The notes under the pieces: model-generated
What the model was told of the DNA's origin: nothing
The model's input: the letters and a program-made list of their open reading frames with translations, nothing else
Database searches by the model: none
NCBI GenBank assembly: GCA_014841835.1
Contig: JACYUQ010000002.1
Location: 1,178,001-1,242,000, forward strand
Length of the DNA: 64,000 bases
Reading direction: 5' to 3'
From: Oxalobacteraceae sp. CFBP 13730
Lineage (GTDB): Bacteria; Pseudomonadota; Gammaproteobacteria; Burkholderiales; Burkholderiaceae_D
In this document: positions 1 through 8,654 of the stretch, one piece after another
Layout: each line of letters starts with the position of its first letter
Numbering within the stretch: position 1 is the stretch's first letter
Position numbers and translations under genes: made by a program

Positions 1-1
1 G

Positions 2-925
2 GGTTTTCTGGCGGCGCTCGACCGTTGCCTGTCGCCCGATCCCGCCGTACGGCCGCAAACCATCGAGCAGATGCGCGGCCTGCTGGGCATTGCCGTCATC
101 GCACCGAAGCCCGCCATGTCGCTGCCGCCGATCGACGACGAGCCCGTAGCGCCAGTGGTGCCGCTGCCAACGCCAGCGCCGGCACTGACGCCAGCCCCGA
201 CGCCAGCACCTGCTCCGACGCCCGAACCTGTCCGCGCGCCTGAACCAGTAGCGATGCCAAAGCCAGCGCCGGCAGCGCCAGCCCCCGGCCCCGGCCCGCT
301 CCCGATGCGCGCCGCCGCCAATGCATCGACGCCGATGGCGCCCGCGCCAACGCCGGTCGCTGCCCGCCGCACCAGGACACGCTGGCCGCTGATCATCGGC
401 GCCATCATCCTGATCCTGGCCGCGCTGGCCGCCTTGTTCGCACTGATGGGCCAGGCCGACCTGAGCGGCATGAAAGACAGGTCCGCGTTGCCGGCAACGC
501 TTGAAGCGCCCGTGCCGACGGCCGCCCCGGCGCCGCTGGTCACGCTCGTCGAAGAGCCGGCGCAACTCGCTGCGCCGGTCATCGACGAGACCGAACCGCG
601 CGCAGCCACGACCACCCCGCCGCCGGCCAAACCGGACGTCGCCGTGCCACCAACCGCAGTGCGTCTGGCGCCGCAAGGCACGCCGCCCGAAGCGGCCATC
701 GCCGGTACCACCTATAAACTCCTGATCCAGCCGTGGGGCACGATCGTCGTCGATGGCGTCGAGCGTGGCGCCACGCCACCGCTGAAGCACATTACGCTGC
801 CGCCGGGCGAGCACACGATCCGCATCGTCAACCCGGGCTTTCCGGAGCACACCGTGACCGTGCAATCCGTGGAAGGCCAGAGCGGCACGATCGAACTTGA
901 TTTCACCGAGGAGAAAACGCCTTGA
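2..925 (+). CDS. Serine/threonine protein kinase, C-terminal part with PEGA domain (5' truncated)
   Basis: The frame is open from the window edge. Its first 25 codons read like the last helix of a Hanks-type kinase domain (FLAALDRCLSPDPAVRPQ). A long Pro/Ala linker follows, then one membrane segment encoded near 382-450 (WPLIIGAIILILAALAALF), a second Ala/Pro-rich stretch, and a PEGA-like beta domain encoded near 711-912 (IQPWGTIVVDGVERG, LPPGEHTIRIVNPGF). The kinase would face the cytoplasm and PEGA the periplasm. The next gene starts inside its stop codon (TTGA), so the two are translationally coupled. That gene is a T6SS-type lipoprotein, so this may be a T6SS regulatory kinase (inference). 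Catalytic kinase residues lie outside the window. Confidence 0.8.
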   Translation, partial: GFLAALDRCLSPDPAVRPQTIEQMRGLLGIAVIAPKPAMSLPPIDDEPVAPVVPLPTPAPALTPAPTPAPAPTPEPVRAPEPVAMPKPAPAAPAPGPGPLPMRAAANASTPMAPAPTPVAARRTRTRWPLIIGAIILILAALAALFALMGQADLSGMKDRSALPATLEAPVPTAAPAPLVTLVEEPAQLAAPVIDETEPRAATTTPPPAKPDVAVPPTAVRLAPQGTPPEAAIAGTTYKLLIQPWGTIVVDGVERGATPPLKHITLPPGEHTIRIVNPGFPEHTVTVQSVEGQSGTIELDFTEEKTP

Positions 926-1413
926 GTATCCGTTTCATGAAACACCTGCCTGCCGCGGCGCTGATCGCCGTGATGGCAACGGGCTGCGCCGAATTCGGTC
1001 CGGCACTGGGCGGCAAGGAAGCCGCGCGCGCCCATCCCCGCGCCGACGATGCGCGCCCGCGCGCCGAACGCGCCCAGCGCGCCGACCGCACGAACCGCCC
1101 CGCTGCGGGCACGGTCGACCGCAGCGACGTCGCACTGCGCGAAGGCATTGCTCTGTACAACGACGGCGATTACAACGGTGCAATCCGGCGCCTGAGCAGC
1201 GCCGACATGAAAAGCGGCAATCCACGCGAACGCCTGTCGGCCGCCAAGTACACGGCGTTCAGCTATTGCGTGAGCGGACGCCAGGCGCTGTGCCGCGAGA
1301 CCTTCGACGCCGCCTTCCGGCTCGATCCGGCCTTCGACCTGAGCCCCGGCGAACACGGCCACCCGCTGTGGGGGCCGGTGTTCAGCCAGGCCAAGCAGGC
1401 GGCGCGCCGCTAG
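922..1413 (+). CDS. Small lipoprotein, TssQ-like T6SS-associated family
   Basis: A 163-aa protein with a lipoprotein signal: hydrophobic core LPAAALIAVMATG followed by the lipobox cysteine in ATGC. An Arg/Ala-rich linker comes next, then a helical domain (LREGIALYNDGDYNGAIRRL) with a TPR-like look. The TTG start at 922 overlaps the upstream stop and has GAGGAG eight bases before it; an in-frame ATG at 937 is the alternative. The pattern fits the TssQ family of lipoproteins found beside type VI secretion loci in Burkholderiales. This is recognised from family resemblance, not from a motif that proves function. Its position behind a PEGA kinase suggests that the rest of a T6SS locus lies left of the window. 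Confidence 0.6.
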   Translation: MSIRFMKHLPAAALIAVMATGCAEFGPALGGKEAARAHPRADDARPRAERAQRADRTNRPAAGTVDRSDVALREGIALYNDGDYNGAIRRLSSADMKSGNPRERLSAAKYTAFSYCVSGRQALCRETFDAAFRLDPAFDLSPGEHGHPLWGPVFSQAKQAARR

Positions 1414-1417
1414 TGGT

Positions 1418-3010
1418 TCAGACGCCCACGTGCGCCCGGTAGGTCGGCGCGCGGCGGCGCCGGCTGGCCTGCTCGTACGCATACGCCATCCCGATCAGCG
1501 CCGGCTCGCTCCACGCCGTACCGACGAACGACAGCCCGACCGGCAAACCGTGGATGAACCCCGCGGGCACCGTGATGTGGGGATAGCCGGCCACCGCTGC
1601 CGGTGACGAAAAACTCGCACCGTAATGGTCGCCGTTGACGGTGTCGGTCAGCCAGGCCGGTCCGCCGGTCGGCGCCACCAGTGCGTCGAGCTTGTAAGCG
1701 CGCAGCACCTGATCGATCCCCTTGTCGCGTGAATAGCGCTGGTTGTTGGCCAGCGCCTTCACGTACTCGCGCGCCTGCAGGCCACCCGCCGCCTGCGCCG
1801 CAATCAAATGCTCCTGACCGAAGAACGGCATCTCGCGCGCCGCGTTGCGCAGGTTGAACGCAATGATGTCGGCCATGGTCTTGACCGGCGCATGCGGGGC
1901 GTACGCCGCCAGCCACGCTTCGAGATCGGGGCGGAACTCATGCAGCAGCACGGTCAGCTCGGACGCGCCGTACTTGTCGGTGTTGGGCACCGTGACATCG
2001 ACCAGCACCGCGCCCTGCGCCTTGAGCACGGCCAGCTCTTTCTCGATCAGCGCATTGACGCCATCGTGCCCGCCAAAGAAATCACGCGCGACGCCGATGC
2101 GCTTGCCACGCAGGCCATCCTTGTTGAGCGCGTTCGCATAGTTGACGGCCGGTGCGCGCGCCGTGGCGCCGTCCTGCGGATCCGCGCCCGCCAGCGCCGC
2201 CAGCAGCAGCGCCGCGTCGGCGACGCTGCGGGTCATCGGGCCGGCCGTGTCCTGCGAATGCGCGATGGGAATGATGCCGCTGCGACTGACCAGGCCCAGG
2301 GTGGGCTTGATGCCGACAATGCCGCAGGTCGACGCCGGCGAGACGATCGAACCATCGGTTTCGGTGCCAACGGCCAGCGTGGCCAGGCTGGCGGCGATTG
2401 CCGAGGCCGAGCCGGAACTCGAGCCGCTGGTGTTGCGATCGAGCGCATACGGATTGCGCGTCAACCCGCCGCGCCCGCTCCAGCCGCTGGTCGAACGGGT
2501 CGAGCGCATGTTCGCCCATTCGGACAAATTGGTCTTGCCGAGGATGACGGCGCCGGCAGTGCGCAGGCGGGCCACGATGTGGGCATCGCGCCGGGCCTTG
2601 ACGCCGTCCAGCGCCAGCGAGCCTGCCGTCGTGCTCATCTTGTCGGCGGTGGCGATATTGTCCTTGAGCAGGACCGGAATGCCGTGCAGCGGGCCGCGCA
2701 GCTTGCCGGCCTTGCGTTCGCGGTCACGCTCGCGGGCGATCTCGAGTGCATCGGGATTGATTTCGATGACCGAGCGCAGGCGTGGGCCGGCGCGGTCGAC
2801 GGCCGCGATGCGGGCCAGATAGCGCGACGCCAGCTCGTGCGCCGTCAGCTTGCCAGCGCGCATTGCTTGCGCCTGCGCGTGTACGCCGGCCTCGAGGATG
2901 GCGGCCGGCGCCGTCCTCGATGGGGCGGCGTGTGCCAGCACGCTGGTGCCGGCAACGGTGCCGGATACCGTCCCGGCCACGCCCATTCGTACAAAATCCC
3001 TGCGCTCCAT
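1418..3010 (-). CDS. Amidase signature family hydrolase, Tat-exported
   Basis: A 530-aa amidase signature (GatA-like) enzyme. The catalytic Lys is K116 (PVLLKDN), the Gly/Ser-rich loop is TSGSSSGSASAIAASL, and the strand after it carries TETDGSIVSPAS and GIVGIKPT, giving the Ser-cisSer-Lys triad of the family. I chose the ATG at 3010 because the protein then begins with a twin-arginine signal (MERRDFVRMG plus an Ala-rich core); a start at 3046 would bury it. It probably hydrolyses an amide in the periplasm, but the substrate cannot be read from sequence. It converges with the upstream lipoprotein gene (4-base gap) and diverges from ilvD. Confidence 0.85.
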   Translation of the reverse strand: MERRDFVRMGVAGTVSGTVAGTSVLAHAAPSRTAPAAILEAGVHAQAQAMRAGKLTAHELASRYLARIAAVDRAGPRLRSVIEINPDALEIARERDRERKAGKLRGPLHGIPVLLKDNIATADKMSTTAGSLALDGVKARRDAHIVARLRTAGAVILGKTNLSEWANMRSTRSTSGWSGRGGLTRNPYALDRNTSGSSSGSASAIAASLATLAVGTETDGSIVSPASTCGIVGIKPTLGLVSRSGIIPIAHSQDTAGPMTRSVADAALLLAALAGADPQDGATARAPAVNYANALNKDGLRGKRIGVARDFFGGHDGVNALIEKELAVLKAQGAVLVDVTVPNTDKYGASELTVLLHEFRPDLEAWLAAYAPHAPVKTMADIIAFNLRNAAREMPFFGQEHLIAAQAAGGLQAREYVKALANNQRYSRDKGIDQVLRAYKLDALVAPTGGPAWLTDTVNGDHYGASFSSPAAVAGYPHITVPAGFIHGLPVGLSFVGTAWSEPALIGMAYAYEQASRRRRAPTYRAHVGV

Positions 3011-3185
3011 GCCTGTGTACTCCGTCAAATGGCCAAGCAATAGCATAGCAGCAACGTGACAGGCGGACTGCCCGGCTGTGATAGGTGAAACGACTCACAG
3101 ACAAGCCGATCATATATTGGACAAATCCAGTGCCAGCCGTCACCCTGATCCAATCATTGTTTTTGCATTATTCTGGGAGATTGCC

Positions 3186-5051
3186 ATGCCGACTTACCGT
3201 TCACACACCACGACCCAGGGGCGCAATATGGCAGGCGCCCGCGCCCTGTGGCGCGCCACCGGCATGAAGGACGGCGACTTCGACAAGCCGATCATTGCGG
3301 TGGTCAACTCGTTCACGCAATTCGTGCCGGGCCACGTGCACCTGAAAGACCTGGGCCAGATGGTCGCGCGCGAAATCGAAGCAGCCGGCGGCGTGGCCAA
3401 GGAATTCAACACGATCGCGGTCGACGATGGCATCGCAATGGGCCATGGCGGCATGCTGTATTCGCTGCCCTCGCGCGACCTGATCGCCGACTCGGTCGAA
3501 TACATGGTCAACGCGCACTGCGCCGACGCGATGGTCTGCATCTCGAACTGTGACAAGATCACGCCCGGCATGCTGATGGCCGCGATGCGGCTGAACATTC
3601 CGACCGTGTTCGTCTCCGGTGGTCCGATGGAAGCCGGCAAGGTCATCAAGGTGGTCAATAACGAGCGCAAGGTCATCAAGCTCGACCTGATCGACGCGAT
3701 GATCAAGGCCGGTGACGCCTCTGTGTCGGACGCCGACGTGGCCGAGATCGAGCGCTCGGCCTGTCCGACCTGCGGGTCGTGCTCGGGCATGTTCACGGCC
3801 AACTCGATGAATTGCCTGACCGAGGCGCTGGGCCTGGCGCTGCCGGGCAATGGCACGATCGTCGCCACGCACGCTGATCGCAAGGAACTGTTCCTGCGCG
3901 CGGGCCGCCTGATCGTCGAAACCGCCAAGCGCCACTACGAGGAGGATGATTACTCGGTGCTGCCGCGCTCGATCGCGACCAAGACCGCGTTCGAAAATGC
4001 CATGGCGCTCGACGTGTCGATGGGCGGCTCGACCAACACCGTGCTGCACCTGCTGGCCGCCGCGCACGAAGCCGAAGTCGACTTCACGATGGCCGACATC
4101 GACCGCATTTCGCGCCTGGTGCCCTGCCTGTGCAAGGTGGCGCCGATGACCGACAAATACCATATCGAGGACGTGCACCGCGCCGGTGGCATCTTCTCGA
4201 TCCTGGGCGAACTGGCGCGCGCCGGCCTGTTCGACACATCGCTGCCGACGATTCACAGCCCGACGATGGCGGCGGCCATCGAAAAATACGATATCGCGGT
4301 CAGTACCGACGAAGCCGTGCACCAGTGGTTCCGCGCGGCCCCGGGCGGCGTGCCGACCCAGGTGGCGTTCTCGCAATCCGAGCGCTACGAGAAGAACGAC
4401 CTTGACCGCGCCATGGGCTGCATCCGCGACCGCGCGCACGCGTATTCGAAGGATGGCGGCCTGGCGGTCTTGTACGGCAACATCGCCGAAAAAGGCTGCA
4501 TCGTCAAAACGGCTGGCGTGGACGAAAGCATCCTCAAGTTCTCGGGCAAGGCGCGTGTGTTCGAGAGCCAGGATGCGGCAGTCGAAGCGATCCTGGGTGA
4601 CAACGTCGTGGCGGGCGACGTCGTCATCATTCGCTACGAAGGCCCGAAAGGCGGACCCGGCATGCAGGAGATGCTGTACCCGACCTCGTACATCAAGTCC
4701 AAAGGCCTGGGCAAGGCGTGCGCATTGTTTACCGATGGCCGGTTCTCGGGTGGCTCGTCAGGCCTGGTGATCGGCCATGCGTCGCCCGAAGCGGCCGAAG
4801 GCGGCGCCATCGGGCTGGTGCAGGAAGGCGACATGGTCGACATCGACATCCCCGAGCGCACCATCAACCTGCGCGTGACGACCGAGGAGCTGGCGCACCG
4901 CCGCGCGGCGATGGACGCGCTGGGCGCCGATGCATGGCTGCCGCTGGGGCGTGAGCGCTATGTGTCGCAGGCGCTGCAGGCCTATGCAGCGCTGACCACG
5001 TCGGCCGATCGCGGTGCGGTGCGGGATCTGGCGCAGTTGCGCCGCAAATAA
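3186..5051 (+). CDS. ilvD: Dihydroxy-acid dehydratase
   Basis: A 621-aa protein close to E. coli IlvD along its whole length. It dehydrates 2,3-dihydroxy-isovalerate and -methylvalerate in valine, leucine and isoleucine synthesis. The Fe-S ligand cysteines are visible in CISNCDK (C122) and [12 protein letters not shown] (C193, C196, C199). The substrate-binding run [18 protein letters not shown] and the C-terminal [13 protein letters not shown] motif ([12 protein letters not shown]) are present. The open frame extends upstream to 3078, but ATG 3186 matches the family N-terminus and has GGGAGA just before it. The gene is monocistronic and ends at a strong hairpin shared with efp. Confidence 0.97.
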   Translation: MPTYRSHTTTQGRNMAGARALWRATGMKDGDFDKPIIAVVNSFTQFVPGHVHLKDLGQMVAREIEAAGGVAKEFNTIAVDDGIAMGHGGMLYSLPSRDLIADSVEYMVNAHCADAMVCISNCDKITPGMLMAAMRLNIPTVFVSGGPMEAGKVIKVVNNERKVIKLDLIDAMIKAGDASVSDADVAEIERSACPTCGSCSGMFTANSMNCLTEALGLALPGNGTIVATHADRKELFLRAGRLIVETAKRHYEEDDYSVLPRSIATKTAFENAMALDVSMGGSTNTVLHLLAAAHEAEVDFTMADIDRISRLVPCLCKVAPMTDKYHIEDVHRAGGIFSILGELARAGLFDTSLPTIHSPTMAAAIEKYDIAVSTDEAVHQWFRAAPGGVPTQVAFSQSERYEKNDLDRAMGCIRDRAHAYSKDGGLAVLYGNIAEKGCIVKTAGVDESILKFSGKARVFESQDAAVEAILGDNVVAGDVVIIRYEGPKGGPGMQEMLYPTSYIKSKGLGKACALFTDGRFSGGSSGLVIGHASPEAAEGGAIGLVQEGDMVDIDIPERTINLRVTTEELAHRRAAMDALGADAWLPLGRERYVSQALQAYAALTTSADRGAVRDLAQLRRK

Positions 5052-5067
5052 CAGCCTCGCGGGATAT

Positions 5068-5097
5068 AAAAAAACGCTGCCGAGGCAGCGTTTTTTT
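5068..5097. terminator. Bidirectional intrinsic terminator between ilvD and efp
   Basis: Stem CGCTGCC/GGCAGCG (5075-5081 with 5084-5090), flanked by seven A on the left and seven T on the right. It works as an intrinsic terminator on both strands and separates convergent ilvD and efp. Confidence 0.88.
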
Positions 5098-5113
5098 ATG
5101 GGGAAAACCGTGC

Positions 5114-5689
5114 TTAGTTACGCACGACTTTCTTGTACTCGTTGGTGCGGGTGTCGATTTCGATCATGTCGTCGCCGCTGACGAACAACGGCACCATCAC
5201 GGTGTGCTGCTTGCCTTCGATGGCGTTTTCGATCTTGGCTTCTTTCAGGACGTTGCCCGAGGTGTTGCCCTTGACTGCTGGCTCCGAGTACACGATCTGG
5301 CGTGCGATCGTGGTTGGCAGTTCGACCGAGATGGCCTTGCCGTCATAGAACACGGCTTCGCATTCCATACCGTCTTTCAGGTAGTGCAGCGCGTCGCCCA
5401 GGTTCTCTTCTTCGATTTCGAACTGTTCGTAGTCGGCGTCCATGAAGACATACAGCGGATCGGCGAAGTACGAGTAGGTCACTGGCTTCTTGTCCAGCAC
5501 GACGACGTCGAACTTGTCATCGCCACGGAACACGTTTTCCAGCGGAGCATTGGTCAGAAGATTCTTCATCTTCCACTTGTAGGTGAAGCCCGTGCGGCTC
5601 GAGCCGTTGACGTCGGAACGCAGCACGATGAACGGCTTTTCATCAACCATGATGATGTTGCCAACACGAATTTCTTTTGCGGGTTTCAT
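5114..5689 (-). CDS. efp: Elongation factor P
   Basis: A 191-aa EF-P, full length, with the N-terminal KOW-like domain ([20 protein letters not shown]) and two OB-like domains. EF-P enters the ribosomal E site and relieves stalling at consecutive prolines. The tip residue is Arg32 (NGSSRTGF), not Lys, which marks the EarP/rhamnose type and not the EpmA-lysylation type. The earP gene lies 107 bases upstream on the same strand, so modifying enzyme and target are probably co-transcribed or at least linked. Confidence 0.97.
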   Translation of the reverse strand: MKPAKEIRVGNIIMVDEKPFIVLRSDVNGSSRTGFTYKWKMKNLLTNAPLENVFRGDDKFDVVVLDKKPVTYSYFADPLYVFMDADYEQFEIEEENLGDALHYLKDGMECEAVFYDGKAISVELPTTIARQIVYSEPAVKGNTSGNVLKEAKIENAIEGKQHTVMVPLFVSGDDMIEIDTRTNEYKKVVRN

Positions 5690-5796
5690 AGATATTTTAC
5701 GTAAAAAGATAGTTGCATTAAATCATCGCCGGCTGGTGGGCCGAAGGCCCCGGACCTGCGTTTGATCGTCGGAATCCGTTAGAAACTAACCGGGCA

Positions 5797-6972
5797 TTAT
5801 ACGCTGTTTTCCTGGGCCAACCGCAGATCGCGCACGAAATCGAGCAGTTGCGTGACCAGATCGCCCTTCGCGAGTACTGACTGGCGCCAGGCATCAGCCT
5901 GCGCCGCGATGTCGGGCAACACGCTCTCCAGTGCGTTCCAGGCGGCTGCGTGGTCGTGCAGTGGCTGCGCGCCGTTCCAGCCAAGCATGTACGCCGCCAG
6001 TGCCGGCGCCTGTTGTGCGTAGACCGCCAGGAATGCGCGCAGCTTCTTGTGGTGCAGGTTGTCGTCCTGCGGATAGATGTGCCAGACGAACGGGCGACCG
6101 GCCCATTGCGCCCGCACCCATGAGTCTTCACCACGCACGACATTGACGTCGCAGGCCCACAGCAGCAGGTCGTAATCGTCCTGGGGCAGGAATGGCAGCA
6201 CCCGCACGGTCAGCCGGCCATGGGTCGCGCTCGCGCCTGCCACTGGCGCGGCGCCCAGAAAGGCGGCGACTTGTTCCGGCGCCACGCCTTCCGGCACCAG
6301 GCAGAGCGTGGGCGTGGCGCCGCTGCACCATGTCCCGAACAGCGCGGTGACCGGTGCGCCCGGGTAGCAGAACAGCGACACCTTGCGCCCCACCGCCTCG
6401 GCTGCGGTCACGCCGAAGCGGGCCAGGAACGCCATGACCGCAGCGGGCTCGTGCTGGAATGCATGACGGCGCGCCTCGAGCCCGGCTTCGTGCAGCAGCC
6501 CGCCAGTGCGCGCATTGAATCCGGGGAAATAGAAATGCTTGGTCAAGCGCAGGCGCGGATGCATCGACGGCAGGCGATGACAGCCCTCGACCCAGTCCTC
6601 GGCCGTCAAGCCTTCGTAGTTCAGCCATACCGGACGCGGCGTGCGCGCAGCCATCGCCCGCTGATAATCCGGCGGCAGCTCGCAACCGAAGAACTCAATG
6701 ACGACGTCGGGAATGTCATGCGCGTGGAATTGGCCCTCCTGATCCTGCCAGTGGCGCACCGTGACGCCTTGTATGCGTTGCTGCGCAGCCGCCGGATCGA
6801 TCTCGGGACAGATGCGCTTGAAACTGATCAGGTCGTCGACCCACAGCGTAACCCCTGCGGCGTGCTCGTGGCACAGCTGGCGCGCCAGGCGCCAGCAGAT
6901 GCCGATGTCGCCATAGTTATCGATGACCTTGCAGAAAATTGCCAGCGACGGTGTGAGGGAAGACAGGAACAT
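5797..6972 (-). CDS. earP: EF-P arginine-32 rhamnosyltransferase
   Basis: A 391-aa inverting glycosyltransferase of the EarP (DUF2331) family, GT-B fold. It moves rhamnose from dTDP-beta-L-rhamnose onto Arg32 of EF-P. The N-terminal motif FCKVIDNYGDIGICWRLA carries the two conserved Asp (D18, D22), and the C-terminal domain has RGEDSWVRAQWAGRPFVWH with the conserved Glu (E282). Family knowledge assigns these to acceptor activation and donor binding. Genes for dTDP-rhamnose synthesis are not in this window. The start at 6972 gives the expected length. Confidence 0.96.
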   Translation of the reverse strand: MFLSSLTPSLAIFCKVIDNYGDIGICWRLARQLCHEHAAGVTLWVDDLISFKRICPEIDPAAAQQRIQGVTVRHWQDQEGQFHAHDIPDVVIEFFGCELPPDYQRAMAARTPRPVWLNYEGLTAEDWVEGCHRLPSMHPRLRLTKHFYFPGFNARTGGLLHEAGLEARRHAFQHEPAAVMAFLARFGVTAAEAVGRKVSLFCYPGAPVTALFGTWCSGATPTLCLVPEGVAPEQVAAFLGAAPVAGASATHGRLTVRVLPFLPQDDYDLLLWACDVNVVRGEDSWVRAQWAGRPFVWHIYPQDDNLHHKKLRAFLAVYAQQAPALAAYMLGWNGAQPLHDHAAAWNALESVLPDIAAQADAWRQSVLAKGDLVTQLLDFVRDLRLAQENSV

Positions 6973-7335
6973 GGATGCGGGCGGCGCCGTGATGCGCGAA
7001 TGCGAGGGCCGTCATTCTACCCCGAATTGACATGGTGATTTTTCTCAAGCCCCAGTGCGCATTACAAAGAAAATCGGGCTTTTCTGACGCGCGTCTGCGA
7101 TACCGCAAGGTGCGATTTTAACCTTGGCTACATCGCCATTACGGCAAAACTTCACTGCCAGGCACCGGTCGAACGCCTACCTGCAGGAAAAGCAGCCTCG
7201 AAAGGCCGCCATCCTGCCCTTCCCTCGCGCTACCGGTCAAACCGGCGCGCGAATCATATGAACACGGTCGTGTGTGGCGGGGTCTTGCTGTTTCAAGCCG
7301 GCCTCAGCGCGACCGAATAACCGGAGGCTCGTACC
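6973..7335. other. Intergenic region upstream of the Gln-rich/subtilase cassette
   Basis: 363 bases between divergent earP and the Gln-rich protein gene. A perfect TTGACA lies at 7027-7032, but no acceptable -10 box follows at 16-18 bases. A good Shine-Dalgarno (CCGGAGG, 7321-7327) precedes the ATG at 7336. No small gene or RNA is convincing here. Confidence 0.5.
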
Positions 7336-8286
7336 ATGAATGAATTTCAACAACCATTTGCTCAACCACAGTTTGCACCCCAGGGGCTGGGCAGCATGTT
7401 CGGCGGCGCGCTTGGCGGTATCGTCGGGCGCGGCATCGGTGGCTGGGTCGGCCACAGCGGCGCGGGCGGGCGCATTGGTGAAATGGCTGGCAACTTCCTC
7501 GGACACCTGTCGCCATTTGCGGCCGATCCTTCCGGCGGCATGGGCGCACAGCAGCAGGTCGATCCACAACAGCTGCAGCAGTTGCAACAGCTGCAGCAAC
7601 TCCAGCAACTGCAGCAACTGCAACAACTTCAGCAGCAACAGCAGCTGCAACAGATCCAGCAGTTGCAACAACAGGGTCAGCTGACACCGCAGGGCGGCTT
7701 CTTCGGCAATCTGATCAGCACGATCGGCAAGCCCGCCGGTGCGCTGGTCGGGCACATCAGCGGCAATCGCCACCTCGGCAACATGATCAGCGACTATTCC
7801 GGGTATGCACGAATGCTGCCACTGGGCGCCGATCCGCAAGCACAGCAGCAGGCACAGCAGCAAACGCCACTGCAACATCCGCTGGTCCAGCTGCAGCAAC
7901 TGCAGGCCCAGCAACAGCAATTACAGCAGCTATTGCAACAGGTGCAGCAACAGGCCGCCATGCTGCAACAGCAGATCGTGCAGCAAGGCGGCCAGCTGGC
8001 GCCACAAGGCTGGCTGAGCAATGCTATCACCCAGTATGCGCGGCCAGTCGGCAGCTTCATCGGCGAACAGTTGGGCAACCAGGGACTGGGCGCTGCGATT
8101 GGCGGCGTGGCCGCGCAGCTTGGTCGGTATGTGCCGGCGACGGCTGATCCGTACGGGCAGCAGTTCGGCGCTCAATTCGGTGGTCAACTCGGCGGTCAAC
8201 CCGGCAGTCAATTTGGCGGTCAATTCCCCGGTCAGCAAGCGCAGTACGGCCAGGCGAGCCAGTTCGGTCAGCAAACCGTCCACTGA
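7336..8286 (+). CDS. Gln-rich protein with three glycine-rich repeats (unknown function)
   Basis: 316 aa, not recognised as a named family. I see three homologous blocks of 52-53 residues (13-65, 116-167, 221-272). Each opens with an APQG/TPQG motif and closes with ADP. Between them are Gly-rich, weakly hydrophobic stretches with GxxxG spacing (GGALGGIVGRGIGGWVGH in the first). The blocks are joined by two Gln-rich linkers of about 50 residues built on LQQ steps, likely helical or coiled coil, and followed by a Gly/Gln tail (GAQFGGQLGGQPG). There is no Sec signal. It is the first gene of a cassette with a small I9-like protein and a subtilase, so it may be their substrate or partner (inference). 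Start fixed by CCGGAGG. Confidence 0.75.
   Translation: MNEFQQPFAQPQFAPQGLGSMFGGALGGIVGRGIGGWVGHSGAGGRIGEMAGNFLGHLSPFAADPSGGMGAQQQVDPQQLQQLQQLQQLQQLQQLQQLQQQQQLQQIQQLQQQGQLTPQGGFFGNLISTIGKPAGALVGHISGNRHLGNMISDYSGYARMLPLGADPQAQQQAQQQTPLQHPLVQLQQLQAQQQQLQQLLQQVQQQAAMLQQQIVQQGGQLAPQGWLSNAITQYARPVGSFIGEQLGNQGLGAAIGGVAAQLGRYVPATADPYGQQFGAQFGGQLGGQPGSQFGGQFPGQQAQYGQASQFGQQTVH
7372..8151 (+). repeat. Threefold internal repeat in the Gln-rich protein
   Basis: Repeat units are encoded at 7372-7530, 7681-7836 and 7996-8151. Shared landmarks are PQG at the start, Gly spaced by three or four residues in the middle, a small-residue/aromatic C-terminal helix, and (G/A)ADP or TADP at the end. Units 2 and 3 are both 52 codons. 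The intervening DNA is CAG/CAA/CTG-rich and encodes the Gln linkers. Confidence 0.75.
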
Positions 8287-8372
8287 AGCCTGACGCACAC
8301 AACACCATGCCCCACCCGCCAGGCCATTGCCGGTAGCTGCCGGCCATGACCTGGCATCGAGGAGTTATTGCC

Positions 8373-8630
8373 ATGCCGGCGCCCCTGTCCCCCGCCCCGA
8401 TCACTCGCTACATCGTGCGCGCCGCGCACGACGATAACGAACTTGTCCGGTTCCTGGCGACCCTGGGCACCGAACCCGGCGTGCAGGTTGTCGACCTGAT
8501 CGGGCCATCGTCCGGCCCGCCGCACACGGCGGTCGTCGAAACCGACGCGCCCACGGCCGAGCGGCTGCGGCAACAGACTCTTGACCAGCTAACGATCGAA
8601 CCCGACCAACCGCTCTCGCTGTCCGACTGA
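8373..8630 (+). CDS. Small stand-alone I9/propeptide-like protein (putative subtilase inhibitor or chaperone)
   Basis: 85 aa. The predicted order is strand RYIVR (12-16), helix, strand VQVVDLIG, strand HTAVVETD, helix TAERLRQQT, strand QLTIEPDQPLSL. This is the beta-alpha-beta-beta-alpha-beta plan of subtilisin propeptides (inhibitor I9), ending in the same way as family members (xxxVExD). The N-terminal part of the next gene's protease has matching segments (KKYLVAPRA, IEVIDTI, GVVVARMT, QLIVERDQHLELL). So this looks like a free copy of that protease's own prodomain. The ATG at 8373 is preceded by GAGGAG at eight bases; an ATG at 8346 has no such site. No signal peptide. Assignment is by visual alignment only. 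Confidence 0.6.
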   Translation: MPAPLSPAPITRYIVRAAHDDNELVRFLATLGTEPGVQVVDLIGPSSGPPHTAVVETDAPTAERLRQQTLDQLTIEPDQPLSLSD

Positions 8631-8654
8631 GCAGCGTCGGGCAAAGGAAACACT

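Noticed and set aside
1808..3043. 411-codon open frame on the plus strand
   Set aside because: Antisense shadow of the amidase gene; no start site and biased composition.
7561..7680. Simple trinucleotide (CAG/CTG) expansion as a DNA-level microsatellite
   Set aside because: Codons alternate CAG, CAA, CTG and ATC, so the tract is constrained as protein and is not a pure DNA repeat.
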